From the NCBI GenBank assembly GCA_014444615.1, contig PVXE01000006.1, positions 1 through 64,000 on the forward strand: a stretch of DNA of 64,000 nt. The letters are read 5' to 3'. A program made the translations under genes and the position numbers. Of this stretch, positions 52,940 to 61,443 are shown one piece after another. The notes under the pieces were generated by a model that did not search any database, was not told the origin of the DNA, and saw only the letters and a program-made list of their open reading frames with translations. Every line of letters begins with the position of its first letter. Position 1 is the first letter of the stretch. The stretch is from Tagaea sp. CACIAM 22H2 (GTDB lineage Bacteria > Pseudomonadota > Alphaproteobacteria > CACIAM-22H2).

Positions 52940-54187
52940 TCAGTCCCTGTTCGAGGCGCCGGCGGTTTCGTAAAGCGGCCGGCCGCGCTCGAACCGCGAT
53001 AAGGCGAAACCGCCGATCAGATCGCCCGGCATATCCTTGGCGATCAAATCGGCGAATTCGCGGCCCGCCGTTGGGATCGCCTTGAACCCGCCCGAGCCCC
53101 AGCCGACATCGAGATAAAGCCCCTCGACCGGCGTTTTCGAGACGATGGGTGACGTGTCGTGGCACAGATCGATCGCGCCCGCCCATTGGCGCAGCATGCG
53201 CACGCGGCCCAGGATCGGAAACAACTCGACCAAATGGGCCGCGACGCGTTCGATGGTCGTGAAGTCACCGCGCTGCACGTAAGACGGCACGGGGTCCGAC
53301 CCGCCGCCGATCACAAGTTCGCCCTTGTCGCTTTGGCAGAGATAGACTTGGGCTGGCGAGTTGACGATGCAGGACAGGATCGGCTTCAGCGGCTCGGACA
53401 CGAAAGCCTGTAGTGGCACGGTTTCGATCGGCAAACGCAGCCCGGCGGTGGCGGCCAGCACGCTTGCATGGCCCGACACGGCCAGCGCCACTTTGTCGGC
53501 GGCGATGAAGCCGCGTGCGGTTTCCACGCCCGCGACCTTGCCGCCCGCACGCGCGATCGAGCGCACTTCGCAATTCTGCACGATATTGACGCCCAGCGCG
53601 CTAGCCGCGCGCGCGTAGCCCCAGGCGACGGCATCGTGGCGCGCGATCCCGGCGGTCGGGTGCCAGGTCGCGGCGAGGACCGGCAGGCGTTTGTCGCCTT
53701 CGAGATCGAGGATCGGCACGCGGCGCTTGGCTTCCACGGGCGACACGATATCGAATGGCACGCCTGCGAGGCGCAGCGTCGATTGGCGGCGCTTCACATC
53801 GCGCAACTTCGCCCAGGTCTGGATCAGGTCAAGCTGTCCGCGCTCGGAAAACATCACGTTGTAGCCGAGCACGCCCGAAAGCTCGCGCCACAGCTTCAAG
53901 CCTTCGGCATGAAAGCGGATCGATTCTTCGCGCAGATAGTTGGCGCGGATCGTGACGGTGTTGCGCCCCGTATTGCCGCCGCCAAGCCAGCCTTTGTCCA
54001 GGACCAGCACATCGCGCAGGCCGTGGCGCGCGGCGAGGTTGTACGCGGTCGCGAGCCCGTGCCCGCCCGCGCCCACGATGATCGCGTCGTAACGGTCCTT
54101 CAGCGGCCGTTCCCGCCAAGCGCGCTCGGCGGAGCCCGGCCCCCGGAACGCGTGTCGCAATAGATCGGCGAAGGAATAGGCGCCCAT
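52940..54187 (-). CDS. soxB: Sarcosine oxidase beta subunit
   Basis: A 415-residue flavoprotein of the DAO family. The FAD-binding motif is IIVGAGGHGLATAYNLA and the family segment KGWLGGGNTGRNTVTIRANYL follows. The C-terminal DVGWGSGGFKAIPTAGREFADLI is conserved. The length is normal, in contrast to the short D and A subunits. It is the first gene of soxBDAG. The promoter must lie in the 159-bp gap shared with the divergent binding-protein gene at 54347. The first part of the longer frame (to 54874) is antisense to that gene. Confidence 0.92.
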   Translation of the reverse strand: MGAYSFADLLRHAFRGPGSAERAWRERPLKDRYDAIIVGAGGHGLATAYNLAARHGLRDVLVLDKGWLGGGNTGRNTVTIRANYLREESIRFHAEGLKLWRELSGVLGYNVMFSERGQLDLIQTWAKLRDVKRRQSTLRLAGVPFDIVSPVEAKRRVPILDLEGDKRLPVLAATWHPTAGIARHDAVAWGYARAASALGVNIVQNCEVRSIARAGGKVAGVETARGFIAADKVALAVSGHASVLAATAGLRLPIETVPLQAFVSEPLKPILSCIVNSPAQVYLCQSDKGELVIGGGSDPVPSYVQRGDFTTIERVAAHLVELFPILGRVRMLRQWAGAIDLCHDTSPIVSKTPVEGLYLDVGWGSGGFKAIPTAGREFADLIAKDMPGDLIGGFALSRFERGRPLYETAGASNRD

Positions 54188-54276
54188 GCGGGTCAGTGTG
54201 CACAAGCGAGCGGCGTATCGCCATACGGCCGTTCTCATCGCGCGATGACCGCGACTCATGACACGCACCGAATACC

Positions 54277-54304
54277 TTGACGCGCCGCGTATGCCGTCTA
54301 CTCT
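54277..54304 (+). promoter_or_regulatory. Candidate promoter for the amino-acid binding-protein gene
   Basis: TTGACG (54277-54282) is followed after 16 bp by TACTCT (54299-54304). A good AGGAGA ribosome site then precedes ATG 54347. The -10 match is weak. Confidence 0.3.
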
Positions 54305-54346
54305 CGCCTCGAGGTTTCCGTCGCCAATCAAAAGAGGAGAAAAACG

Positions 54347-55171
54347 ATGAATCGCCGCGATCTCGCCCGCGTGCTCGGCACAGGCGTCGTCGGTGCCGCC
54401 GCCTTGACCGCCGCCGGTCAGCAGGCCCAGGCCCAGGCCCCCGCCGCCGCGGGCGGCCGTTCCCGCCTGCACCAGATCCTGGAGCGCGGCACGATGCGCG
54501 TCGGTACGACCGGCGACTTCAATCCGATGAGCTTCCGCGACACATCGACGAACTCCTATCAAGGCTTCGACGTCGAAGCGATGACCCAGCTCGCGGCCGA
54601 TAGCGGCGTGCGCGTCGAATGGGTGCAGACCGAGTGGGCGCAGATCGTCGCCGGCATCGGCGCCAACCGCTTCGACATTTTCTCGGGCGCTTCGGTCACC
54701 ATGCCGCGCGCGCGGGGTGCTGCCTTCACCCTGCCCTATTTCGAGTTCAGCTCCGTCCCCGTCGCGGCGAAGACGGCCGCCGGCCGCTTCGGCTCCTGGG
54801 ACGCGATCAATGCCGACGGCGTGCGCGTCGCCGTATCGATGGGCACGGTGTTCGAGGATCAGGCCAAGGCGCATTTCCCGAAAGCGCGCCTCGTCTCGGT
54901 TCAGGCCCCGGCGACCGGCTTCCAGGAAGTTCTGGCCGGCCGCGCGGACCTCACGCTCACTAGCAACGTCGAAGCCTCGTCGCTCGTGCGTCGTTTCGAT
55001 GCGCTGACGCTGCTCTCGTCCAGCGTGACGCCGCGCAACCGCCGCCCCGCCGCCTTCATGATGGCGCAGGACGATCCCATTTGGCTGAACTACGTCAACA
55101 CGTGGGTCACGCTGAAGACGCGCGAAGGCTTCTTCGAAGCGCTGGAAAACAAGTGGCTTCCGAAGTCCTAA
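54347..55171 (+). CDS. Amino-acid-type ABC transporter substrate-binding protein (family 3)
   Basis: A 274-residue exported protein. A twin-arginine leader (MNRRDLARVLG) and an Ala-rich core end near QAQAQ (~30). The family 3 pattern follows: MRVGTTGDFNPMSF, YQGFDVEAMTQLA and GASVTMPRARGAAF. It may alternatively resemble a cyclohexadienyl-dehydratase-like binding protein. It diverges from soxB and overlaps the permease gene by 19 bp. With soxBDAG next door it may feed N-methylated amino acids to the oxidase. Confidence 0.9.
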   Translation: MNRRDLARVLGTGVVGAAALTAAGQQAQAQAPAAAGGRSRLHQILERGTMRVGTTGDFNPMSFRDTSTNSYQGFDVEAMTQLAADSGVRVEWVQTEWAQIVAGIGANRFDIFSGASVTMPRARGAAFTLPYFEFSSVPVAAKTAAGRFGSWDAINADGVRVAVSMGTVFEDQAKAHFPKARLVSVQAPATGFQEVLAGRADLTLTSNVEASSLVRRFDALTLLSSSVTPRNRRPAAFMMAQDDPIWLNYVNTWVTLKTREGFFEALENKWLPKS

Positions 55172-55938
55172 GCGAAAAGCAAAGTCCGAAATGGGGGAAA
55201 GCGCTGGCGGTTTCGGCCGCGGCGCTTTCTCTTTCGGGCTGCGGTACGCATTCCTACAATTGGGGCTGGTACGTCGTCTCGCCGTTCGATCCGCGCGGCG
55301 TGAAGAACCTCGCCTTCCTCGCCGAAGGTCTGATCGCGACGATCGGCATTTCCGTGCTGGCGATCGTCATTTCGGTCGTGCTGGGGGCGGCACTGGCCAT
55401 CGCCGGCATGTCGCGGCATAAGCCGCTGCGCCTGCTCAACCGCGCCTATGTCGAAACGTTCCGCGCGGTGCCGATCCTTGTGCTGCTGCTTTGGGTCTAT
55501 TACGGCCTGCCCGTCGTAGCGGGCATCCAATTCTCGGTGATCGTCGCGGGCATCGCCACGCTGGCGATTTCGGACTCGGCTTTCGAAGCCGAAATCTTCC
55601 GCGCGGGCATCCAGTCGGTGCCGAAGGGCCAGTCGGAGGCCGCGTTCAGCGTGGGCCTGACGCGCTGGCAGACGATGCGGCTTGTGGTGCTGCCGCAGGC
55701 GATCCGCAAAATCCTGCCCGCGCTCGGCAACCAATTCGTCTATGTGCTGAAGATGAGCTCGCTCGTCTCCGTCGTCGGGTTCCAGGAACTGACCCGGCGC
55801 GCGCAGGAATTGGTGTTGATCGAGTACCGGCCGCTCGAGATCTACACGATGCTGGTACTCGAATATCTCGCGCTGATCCTGGTCGTGTCCTGGCTGGTGC
55901 GGCGCCTGGAAGCGCGTATGGCCGCCGAAACGCGCTAA
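55153..55938 (+). CDS. Amino-acid ABC transporter permease with lipobox-like N-terminus
   Basis: A 261-residue HisM/GlnP-type permease. GTG 55153, inside the end of the binding-protein gene, is the best start; the frame before it (from 55081) is out-of-frame coding. Residues 17-31 contain ALSLSGCGTHSYNWG, whose LSGC fits a lipoprotein lipobox, yet five membrane helices follow. Permease signatures are ETFRAVPILVLLLWVYYGLP and FEAEIFRAGIQSVPKGQSEAA. It converges with the creatininase-family gene (4-bp overlap). No ATPase gene is linked. Confidence 0.88.
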   Translation: MASEVLSEKQSPKWGKALAVSAAALSLSGCGTHSYNWGWYVVSPFDPRGVKNLAFLAEGLIATIGISVLAIVISVVLGAALAIAGMSRHKPLRLLNRAYVETFRAVPILVLLLWVYYGLPVVAGIQFSVIVAGIATLAISDSAFEAEIFRAGIQSVPKGQSEAAFSVGLTRWQTMRLVVLPQAIRKILPALGNQFVYVLKMSSLVSVVGFQELTRRAQELVLIEYRPLEIYTMLVLEYLALILVVSWLVRRLEARMAAETR

Positions 55939-56708
55939 TCGGAAACGCGGAAGCGCTCGTATTCCTCGAACAGATCCTCGGCCCCCAGGGCGATGAACTC
56001 CTCGCCCGCCGCGCGCGTGGCCAGCGCAGAATCCGAAATCACGCGCCCATCGGGGAAGCGGCGGCGATAATCGGCCGCTTCGTAGTAATTGTCGCCCGCA
56101 TGCTCCAGCAGGTCGTTGCGCCCATGCGAGGGCGGCGGCGGCAATTGGAATTCTTTGATCGCCTCGGGCCACGCCGCCTGGGTGATCGCGATCTCAGACG
56201 GCGTGCCGTGGAAGCCTTCGCTGGCCCCGTAGAGCGCCTTGCGGCGCGCATCGACGCGCGGCAACTCCCACCAGCTTTTCAGCTTGCAGCGCACCCGCAC
56301 ATCCTTGTCGCGGCCGGTCATCGACAATTCGGCGAAGAATTCCTGAAACGCGGCGCGCACCGGCGCCACGTTGCCGCCATGGCCGTTCAGGAAATAGATG
56401 CGCTCGAACCCCGTGCGCGACAGCGAGGCGATGTAGTCGCGTACCACGGCCATCAAGGTCGAAGGGCGCAGCGACATCGATCCCGGAAAGTCGAGATGGA
56501 ATTGCGACATTCCCACCTGGATCGTCGGCGCCACCAGCACGCCCTTATCGGCACCCATCTTGCGCGCGATCGCTTCGGGGCAAAGATGGTCCGTGCCGAT
56601 CAACCCTTCGGGCCCGTGCTGCTCGGTCGAGCCGATCGGCACCACGATGCCCTTCGAGCGGGACAGATAGTCCCGCACCTTGTGCCATGTCTGGAGTTCG
56701 AGGCGCAT
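55935..56708 (-). CDS. Creatininase-family amidohydrolase
   Basis: A 257-residue metalloenzyme. The metal motifs are PIGSTEQHGPEG (E29, H31), GTDH (D40, H41), NGHGGNVAPV and a later SEGFHGTPSE. The family includes creatininase, MftE-like peptidases and FAPy deformylase. Creatinine breakdown yields sarcosine via creatinase, and sarcosine oxidase genes lie next door. That supports but does not prove a creatinine-like substrate, and no creatinase is seen. It is the last gene of a six-gene minus-strand operon beginning at 61170. Confidence 0.88.
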   Translation of the reverse strand: MRLELQTWHKVRDYLSRSKGIVVPIGSTEQHGPEGLIGTDHLCPEAIARKMGADKGVLVAPTIQVGMSQFHLDFPGSMSLRPSTLMAVVRDYIASLSRTGFERIYFLNGHGGNVAPVRAAFQEFFAELSMTGRDKDVRVRCKLKSWWELPRVDARRKALYGASEGFHGTPSEIAITQAAWPEAIKEFQLPPPPSHGRNDLLEHAGDNYYEAADYRRRFPDGRVISDSALATRAAGEEFIALGAEDLFEEYERFRVSD

Positions 56709-56722
56709 TCCGTCAGTCTACC

Positions 56723-57331
56723 TCAAACATGCTCCCAATCGTCGAGCTTGTCGGTATTGGGCGGCGAGAAACCCAGCACGTCGCCCTGGGTGGTGACGCC
56801 CAAGCCGTTCAGCAGGCGGTTGGAATAGTTGAAATAGGCGCAGACCTGATTGGCTTCGAAAATCTCGGCATCGCTCGCCCCGGCATTCCGCGCCGCAACG
56901 ATATCGCTCTCGGCCATGTTCTGCGGTTCGAGCGTCAGCTTGCGGACATAGCGCAGCAGCGCCAATTCCTTGCCCTCGAACATCTTCTCCGGCTGCACGG
57001 CGACGAAGGCTTTATAGATCTTCTGGGCCTTCGCCTCGTCCTTAAGCAGGCGCGTGAGGCCCGCGAAGTGATGCGCGACCGAATAATCGCATTTATTGGC
57101 GAGGCTGGTGTAGACGCCGAGGCACTCGAGGAACCAAACCGGCAGCGTGTTGCCGGTATGGTGCAGCACGCTTTTGTAAAGCGCGCTGTGCCCTTCCATC
57201 GTGTGCGGGCGCAGCGAGTGGACCTTCATCACGTTGTCGATCTTGCCGCCCGGGCCCTTCACGCGATCGTAAAGCTCGCGCAGATAGCCGGTCGACTCGT
57301 CGTATTGAAGCATTTGGATCCACGCTGTCAT
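56723..57331 (-). CDS. Carboxymuconolactone-decarboxylase/AhpD-like protein
   Basis: A 202-residue all-helical protein of the CMD/AhpD-like, peroxidase-related group. In the active-site helix it has NKCDYSVAHHF (C81, H87, H88), where peroxidase members have CxxC. It therefore keeps only one of the two cysteines, and a thiol-peroxidase role is doubtful. It lies between a DadA-like oxidase, which could make hydrogen peroxide, and the creatininase-family gene. Function unproven. Confidence 0.8.
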   Translation of the reverse strand: MTAWIQMLQYDESTGYLRELYDRVKGPGGKIDNVMKVHSLRPHTMEGHSALYKSVLHHTGNTLPVWFLECLGVYTSLANKCDYSVAHHFAGLTRLLKDEAKAQKIYKAFVAVQPEKMFEGKELALLRYVRKLTLEPQNMAESDIVAARNAGASDAEIFEANQVCAYFNYSNRLLNGLGVTTQGDVLGFSPPNTDKLDDWEHV

Positions 57332-57346
57332 CGTCCACTCCGTTGT

Positions 57347-58594
57347 TTAAAACCAGTGCCGGAATCGCAGCGGATCATAGGGCCGCAGATCGATTCCGGG
57401 GTCGCGATCTTCGATCAAAGCCGCCACGATCTTCGCGGTGATCGCGGCAAGCGTCGTGCCCAAATGCGCATGCCCGAAAGCGAGGATCGCCTTGGGGCTT
57501 GCGGGCGACCGGCCAAGCACGGGCAAGCCGTCGGGCAAAGACGGGCGGAAACCCATCCAGAAGCTGGCGTCGCCGGCGTTCAAGCCCGGCAGCAGCGCTT
57601 TGGCATGGCCGATCAGCATCTCCGCGCGGCGCATATCGGGCGGCGCGTCGAGCCCCGCGAATTCGACCGTGCCCGCCAAGCGCAGGCCGGTGTTCATCGA
57701 CGTGACGGCGTATTTGCCCTCTCCGTCGATCATCTGGGCGGGCAGTTCGACGCCGGGTGCGGGCAAATGCGCGTGATAGCCGCGCTCCACATCCAACGGC
57801 ACGCGCGCCCCCAGCTTGGTCGCAAGGGTTTGCGAGTTTGCTCCCAGCGCCAGCACGAACTGCCTGGCGTGGAACAGGCCGTTCTCCGTCACCAGCGCGA
57901 TGCCGTCGCTGATCGGCGCCACATCGACGATCTTCGCCCGCTCGATCCGCCCGCCTTTCGCCAGAAACGCGGCGGCGAGCCCATCGCACAGCGCGCCGGG
58001 ATCGGCAAAATGCCCCGCACCCGGCGCATAGACCGCGTGGCGATAATTCTCCGACAGCATCGGCGCGAAACGGCGCAAGGCCGGCGCGTCGAATTCTTCC
58101 AGCGCTACGCCGCGCCGGCGGCGGAAGGCGTGCGCGGCTTCGGCCCCGTCCCGGCTCGCTTGGCTTGCATAGACGTATAGCAAGCCTTGCGCACGGATTA
58201 GATGGTCCACGCCGGCCTCACAGGCGAATTCACGCCAATCCTCCATCGAATTCAGCGTCAGGGCGGCCAGCGCCTTCGACATATCCTCCGCGCGTCGTGC
58301 CGACAGCGCGAAGCGCAGCAGCCAAGGCAGCAAGGCGGGCAAATAGACGGGCCGGATCGCCAAGGGCGACAACGGATCGGCCAGCATCGACGGTACGGCG
58401 CGCAAGGTCGAATACGTCGCCAAGGGCGCCACCCAGCCCGGCGTGATGCCGCCCGCATTGCCCCAGGACGTGCCCCGCCCCGGCGCCGGGTCGAACAACG
58501 CAACCTCGTGCCCGCGCGCGGCCAGCGCGAAGGCGCAGGAAAGGCCGACCACGCCGCCGCCGGCGATCGCGATCGCCGCCCGACCGGCGCTCAT
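57347..58594 (-). CDS. FAD-dependent D-amino-acid dehydrogenase/oxidase (DadA-like)
   Basis: A 415-residue flavoprotein of the DAO family. The nucleotide motif is AGGGVVGLSCAFALAARGHEV (from residue 11), followed by GRGTSWGNAGGITPG, characteristic of DadA. The C-terminal LAFGHAHLGTTLAAITAKIVA is also family-typical. ATG 58594 overlaps the permease stop (ATGA); the frame beyond belongs to antisense read-through. It probably deaminates the amino acid imported by the adjacent ABC components. Confidence 0.9.
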   Translation of the reverse strand: MSAGRAAIAIAGGGVVGLSCAFALAARGHEVALFDPAPGRGTSWGNAGGITPGWVAPLATYSTLRAVPSMLADPLSPLAIRPVYLPALLPWLLRFALSARRAEDMSKALAALTLNSMEDWREFACEAGVDHLIRAQGLLYVYASQASRDGAEAAHAFRRRRGVALEEFDAPALRRFAPMLSENYRHAVYAPGAGHFADPGALCDGLAAAFLAKGGRIERAKIVDVAPISDGIALVTENGLFHARQFVLALGANSQTLATKLGARVPLDVERGYHAHLPAPGVELPAQMIDGEGKYAVTSMNTGLRLAGTVEFAGLDAPPDMRRAEMLIGHAKALLPGLNAGDASFWMGFRPSLPDGLPVLGRSPASPKAILAFGHAHLGTTLAAITAKIVAALIEDRDPGIDLRPYDPLRFRHWF

Positions 58595-59502
58595 CGGTGT
58601 TTGCCCATCCGCGATTCCAGCCGTGCGAAGGCCAGCGACAGCGACCAGCACAGCAGGAAATAAAGCACGGCGATGATGATCCAGGTTTCGAACAGGCGCG
58701 TTGTCGTCGCCGCGACCTCGTTGCCCAGGAACGTGAGATCCTGGATCGAGATCAGCGACACAATCGACGTGTCCTTGACCAGCGAAATGAACTGCCCCGC
58801 GAGCGGCGGCAACGTGCGTTGGATCGCCTGGGGCAGCACGACAAGGCGCAATGTCTGCACGCGCGTCAACGCCATCGCCTTCGACGCGTCCCACTGGCCG
58901 CGCTCGATCGACTGGACGCCCGCGCGCACGATCTCGGTCACGTAGGCGCCTTCGAACAGCGCCATGCAAAGAATCGCCGACAGGATCGCGGGCAGCAATC
59001 GCGCGGGCCCGAAAAGCATTTCGATCGTCGCGATCGTGGCGGGCGACGCATTGCGCAACGTCACGTCGATGCCGATCAGGGGAACGATCTGGCTGGTCAG
59101 AAAGAAATAGACGATGAAGACGAAAACGAGGGGCGGCATGTTGCGTACCAGCTCGACATAGGATCCCGCGACCAGCCGGAAGAACAGCGATTGCGAGATG
59201 CGCGCGAGGCCCATCACCGCGCCGATGATCGCCGCGCCGATCGCCGACCAGATGGCGATGCGGATCGTCGTCCACAGGCCGATCAGGATCAGATTGGGAA
59301 CCCAGGCTTCCTTCGCTTCGTCGTAGCGCAGGATGAAGGGCCAGACCCGCGACCAATTCCAATTGTAATGAAGCACGGTGTTCGCGCGCCAAACCAGATA
59401 GGCGCACGCGGCCGCTACGACGGCCAGGATGACCGCGTCGAGCAGACGAAAGCGCCGCCGGTTTTCGACCGGCGGCGCCATTGCGGTGTCGTTCGAACTC
59501 AC
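58591..59502 (-). CDS. Amino-acid ABC transporter permease (HisM/GlnP type)
   Basis: A 303-residue permease with a long N-terminal periplasmic insertion (YNWNWSRVWPFILRYDEAKEAW) between helices 1 and 2, as in AapM/BztC-type subunits. The motif EGAYVTEIVRAGVQSIERGQWDASKAM is intact. GTG 59502 gives a GTGA overlap with the binding-protein stop; ATG 59481 is an alternative that would lose seven residues. It should pair with the permease at 60367-61170. Confidence 0.9.
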   Translation of the reverse strand: MSSNDTAMAPPVENRRRFRLLDAVILAVVAAACAYLVWRANTVLHYNWNWSRVWPFILRYDEAKEAWVPNLILIGLWTTIRIAIWSAIGAAIIGAVMGLARISQSLFFRLVAGSYVELVRNMPPLVFVFIVYFFLTSQIVPLIGIDVTLRNASPATIATIEMLFGPARLLPAILSAILCMALFEGAYVTEIVRAGVQSIERGQWDASKAMALTRVQTLRLVVLPQAIQRTLPPLAGQFISLVKDTSIVSLISIQDLTFLGNEVAATTTRLFETWIIIAVLYFLLCWSLSLAFARLESRMGKHR

Positions 59503-60332
59503 TGGGCCTGCTGGTCGCGCCACGTACGCCCTTTGAACCAATAGGCTTGGCGTTCCTCCAGCCAGCCGTCGAGCTGGCGGGCCTGGATCCAGTTGTTGAG
59601 GAAGTTGAGCGAGTCCGGATCGCCCTTGCGCACGGCCATCGCATCGGCCTGCTTGACCAGCGGATTTTCGAAGGGCTGGAACAGCGTCGCCTCGTTGTCG
59701 AGCACGGCGAACAAGGGGCGCGGCACCGTGCCGACCATCGCGTGCGCGCGGCCGTTGGTGACTTCGAGCAGCGCTTGGGCGTCGTCGTCGAACAGACGCA
59801 ACGTCGCATTCGGGAACAGGCGCTGCGCGGCGGATGCGGCCGACGAGCCGCGGCGCGTGACCAGCGTGACATTCGGCTTGTTGAAATCCGCGACGGTCTT
59901 GAAGTTGCCGGCGAGCGCCTTGTTGGCCGCGACGTCCACACCCGTCGCCGAATAGGGCGACGTGAAGTTGACGGTCAGATTGCGCGCCGGGGTAATCGTC
60001 ATGCCGCCGATGATGAAGTCGAACTGGCCGGCGATGAGGGCCGGAATGATTCCGTCCCAAGCGGTCGGGACGAGCTCGACCTTCACGCCCATATCCTCGG
60101 CCAGCTTTTTGGCGACGTCGACTTCGTAGCCGATCAAATCGCCCGATTTCGAGCGGAACGCCCACGGCACGAAGGTCGACAGGCCGACGCGCAAAGCGCC
60201 GCGCTTCTTGATCTCCTCGATGGCACTGGTTGCGGACAACGCCGCGCGCGCGTCCTGCGCCTTGGACGCCATCGGCGCCATCACCGCCGCGACGGCGATC
60301 GCCGTCAGGGCCAATTTCCTCAATCCGAACAT
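59499..60332 (-). CDS. Amino-acid ABC transporter substrate-binding protein (family 3)
   Basis: A 277-residue exported protein with a Sec signal peptide (MFGLRKLALTAIAVAAVMAP, cut near ASKAQ). The family 3 pattern is RGALRVGLSTFVPWAF, IGYEVDVAKKLAEDMG and GGMTITPARNLTVNFT. It lies between its two permease genes. Ligand not determinable, probably a polar amino acid. Confidence 0.92.
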   Translation of the reverse strand: MFGLRKLALTAIAVAAVMAPMASKAQDARAALSATSAIEEIKKRGALRVGLSTFVPWAFRSKSGDLIGYEVDVAKKLAEDMGVKVELVPTAWDGIIPALIAGQFDFIIGGMTITPARNLTVNFTSPYSATGVDVAANKALAGNFKTVADFNKPNVTLVTRRGSSAASAAQRLFPNATLRLFDDDAQALLEVTNGRAHAMVGTVPRPLFAVLDNEATLFQPFENPLVKQADAMAVRKGDPDSLNFLNNWIQARQLDGWLEERQAYWFKGRTWRDQQAQ

Positions 60333-60366
60333 GCTCCCCTCCTTTTGTGGGACATGGCTTCCCGCC

Positions 60367-61170
60367 TCAACCTCTGAGGCGGGCTTCGAGAAGCCGCACC
60401 GCCTGCGACATCGCGACGGTGACGGCGAGATAAAGGCCGGCGACGACCAGCCAGATTTCGAACGTCATGAACGTATCGGCGATGACGTTGCGCCCTTCAT
60501 TGGTCAAATCGAACACGGCGATGACCGACACGATCGCCGAATGCTTGACGAGCGACACGCCAAGCCCCGTCAGCGGCGGCAACACCACGCGCAAAGCTTG
60601 GGGCAGCACGACGAAGCGATAGATCTGGCCGGGACGCAACGCCATCGCGCGCGCCGCTTCCCACTGGCCTTTCGGCACGGCTTCGATGCCCGCGCGGAAA
60701 ATCTCCGCCGCGAAAGCGCCCTCGAACACGGCCAAGCACAGCACGCCGGTCCAATAGCGATCGATGCCAAGGATCGGCGACAGGATGAAATAGAAGATAT
60801 AAAGCTGCACGAGCAGCGGCGTGTTGCGGATCGCTTCGATATAGACCCGCGACAAGCCTTCGCCTGCGATCGAGTTCGACCGGCGCAGCACCGCGACGAC
60901 CAAGCCGATGACGACGGTCAACAACAGCGCCAGCGCGCTGATCTGCAGCGTAACGATCAACCCCTTCAGCAAGGGGCCAAGCCAGATCTCGCCGTCGATC
61001 TCGCGATAGAGATAGCGGGGAACGCGCGACCACTGCCAATTATATCCCATGCCTTGGGCGCCGCGCACCGCGACCCACAGCACGAAAGCGGCGAACAACA
61101 GGAACTGCGCCGTCTCGCCCACGCGCCGCCACGGGAACGCGTCGCGCGGCTTGGCGATGGCCCCGCTCAT
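60367..61170 (-). CDS. Amino-acid ABC transporter permease (HisQ/GlnP type)
   Basis: A 267-residue permease, first gene of the operon. A periplasmic stretch GYNWQWSRVPRYLYREIDGEIW between helices 1 and 2 parallels its partner at 58591-59502. The motif EGAFAAEIFRAGIEAVPKGQWEAARAM is intact. A matching ATPase (GlnQ type) is absent from the operon and from the window. Confidence 0.92.
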   Translation of the reverse strand: MSGAIAKPRDAFPWRRVGETAQFLLFAAFVLWVAVRGAQGMGYNWQWSRVPRYLYREIDGEIWLGPLLKGLIVTLQISALALLLTVVIGLVVAVLRRSNSIAGEGLSRVYIEAIRNTPLLVQLYIFYFILSPILGIDRYWTGVLCLAVFEGAFAAEIFRAGIEAVPKGQWEAARAMALRPGQIYRFVVLPQALRVVLPPLTGLGVSLVKHSAIVSVIAVFDLTNEGRNVIADTFMTFEIWLVVAGLYLAVTVAMSQAVRLLEARLRG

Positions 61171-61443
61171 CGCGCCGCCTCGCTGTTCCGTCCGGCCGTT
61201 TGTTCCGTGCCGCTCAAATCGCGCCCCCCGACAGCCATCACAGTGAAACTAAAACGCCTTTCCGGCAACCGCTTCGCGCGGGTTTTCCCAGCAATTCTCT
61301 CGCCACAAAACCGGCTCATGCTGTCATCGCCGCCCCTCATGGCGCGCCGTATCGCGCTTGCCCGTGTGACGGCAACGGCACATGCTGTGCAAGCCAAATA
61401 AACTCCCGCGGCGCATAAAAGCATTTGAACGGAGGCGATGGCG
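61171..61443. other. Intergenic region between two divergent transport genes
   Basis: This 273-bp gap holds the start regions of the permease operon (minus) and the peptide-binding-protein gene (plus). I find no convincing small gene, palindrome or promoter pair; the open frames across it lack family features and ribosome sites. Confidence 0.5.

Noticed and set aside
57347-59941. An 864-codon frame that would fuse the DadA-like oxidase to an N-terminal extension
   Set aside because: The extension is read-through over the permease and binding-protein genes in a wrong frame; the FAD motif starts right at M 58594.
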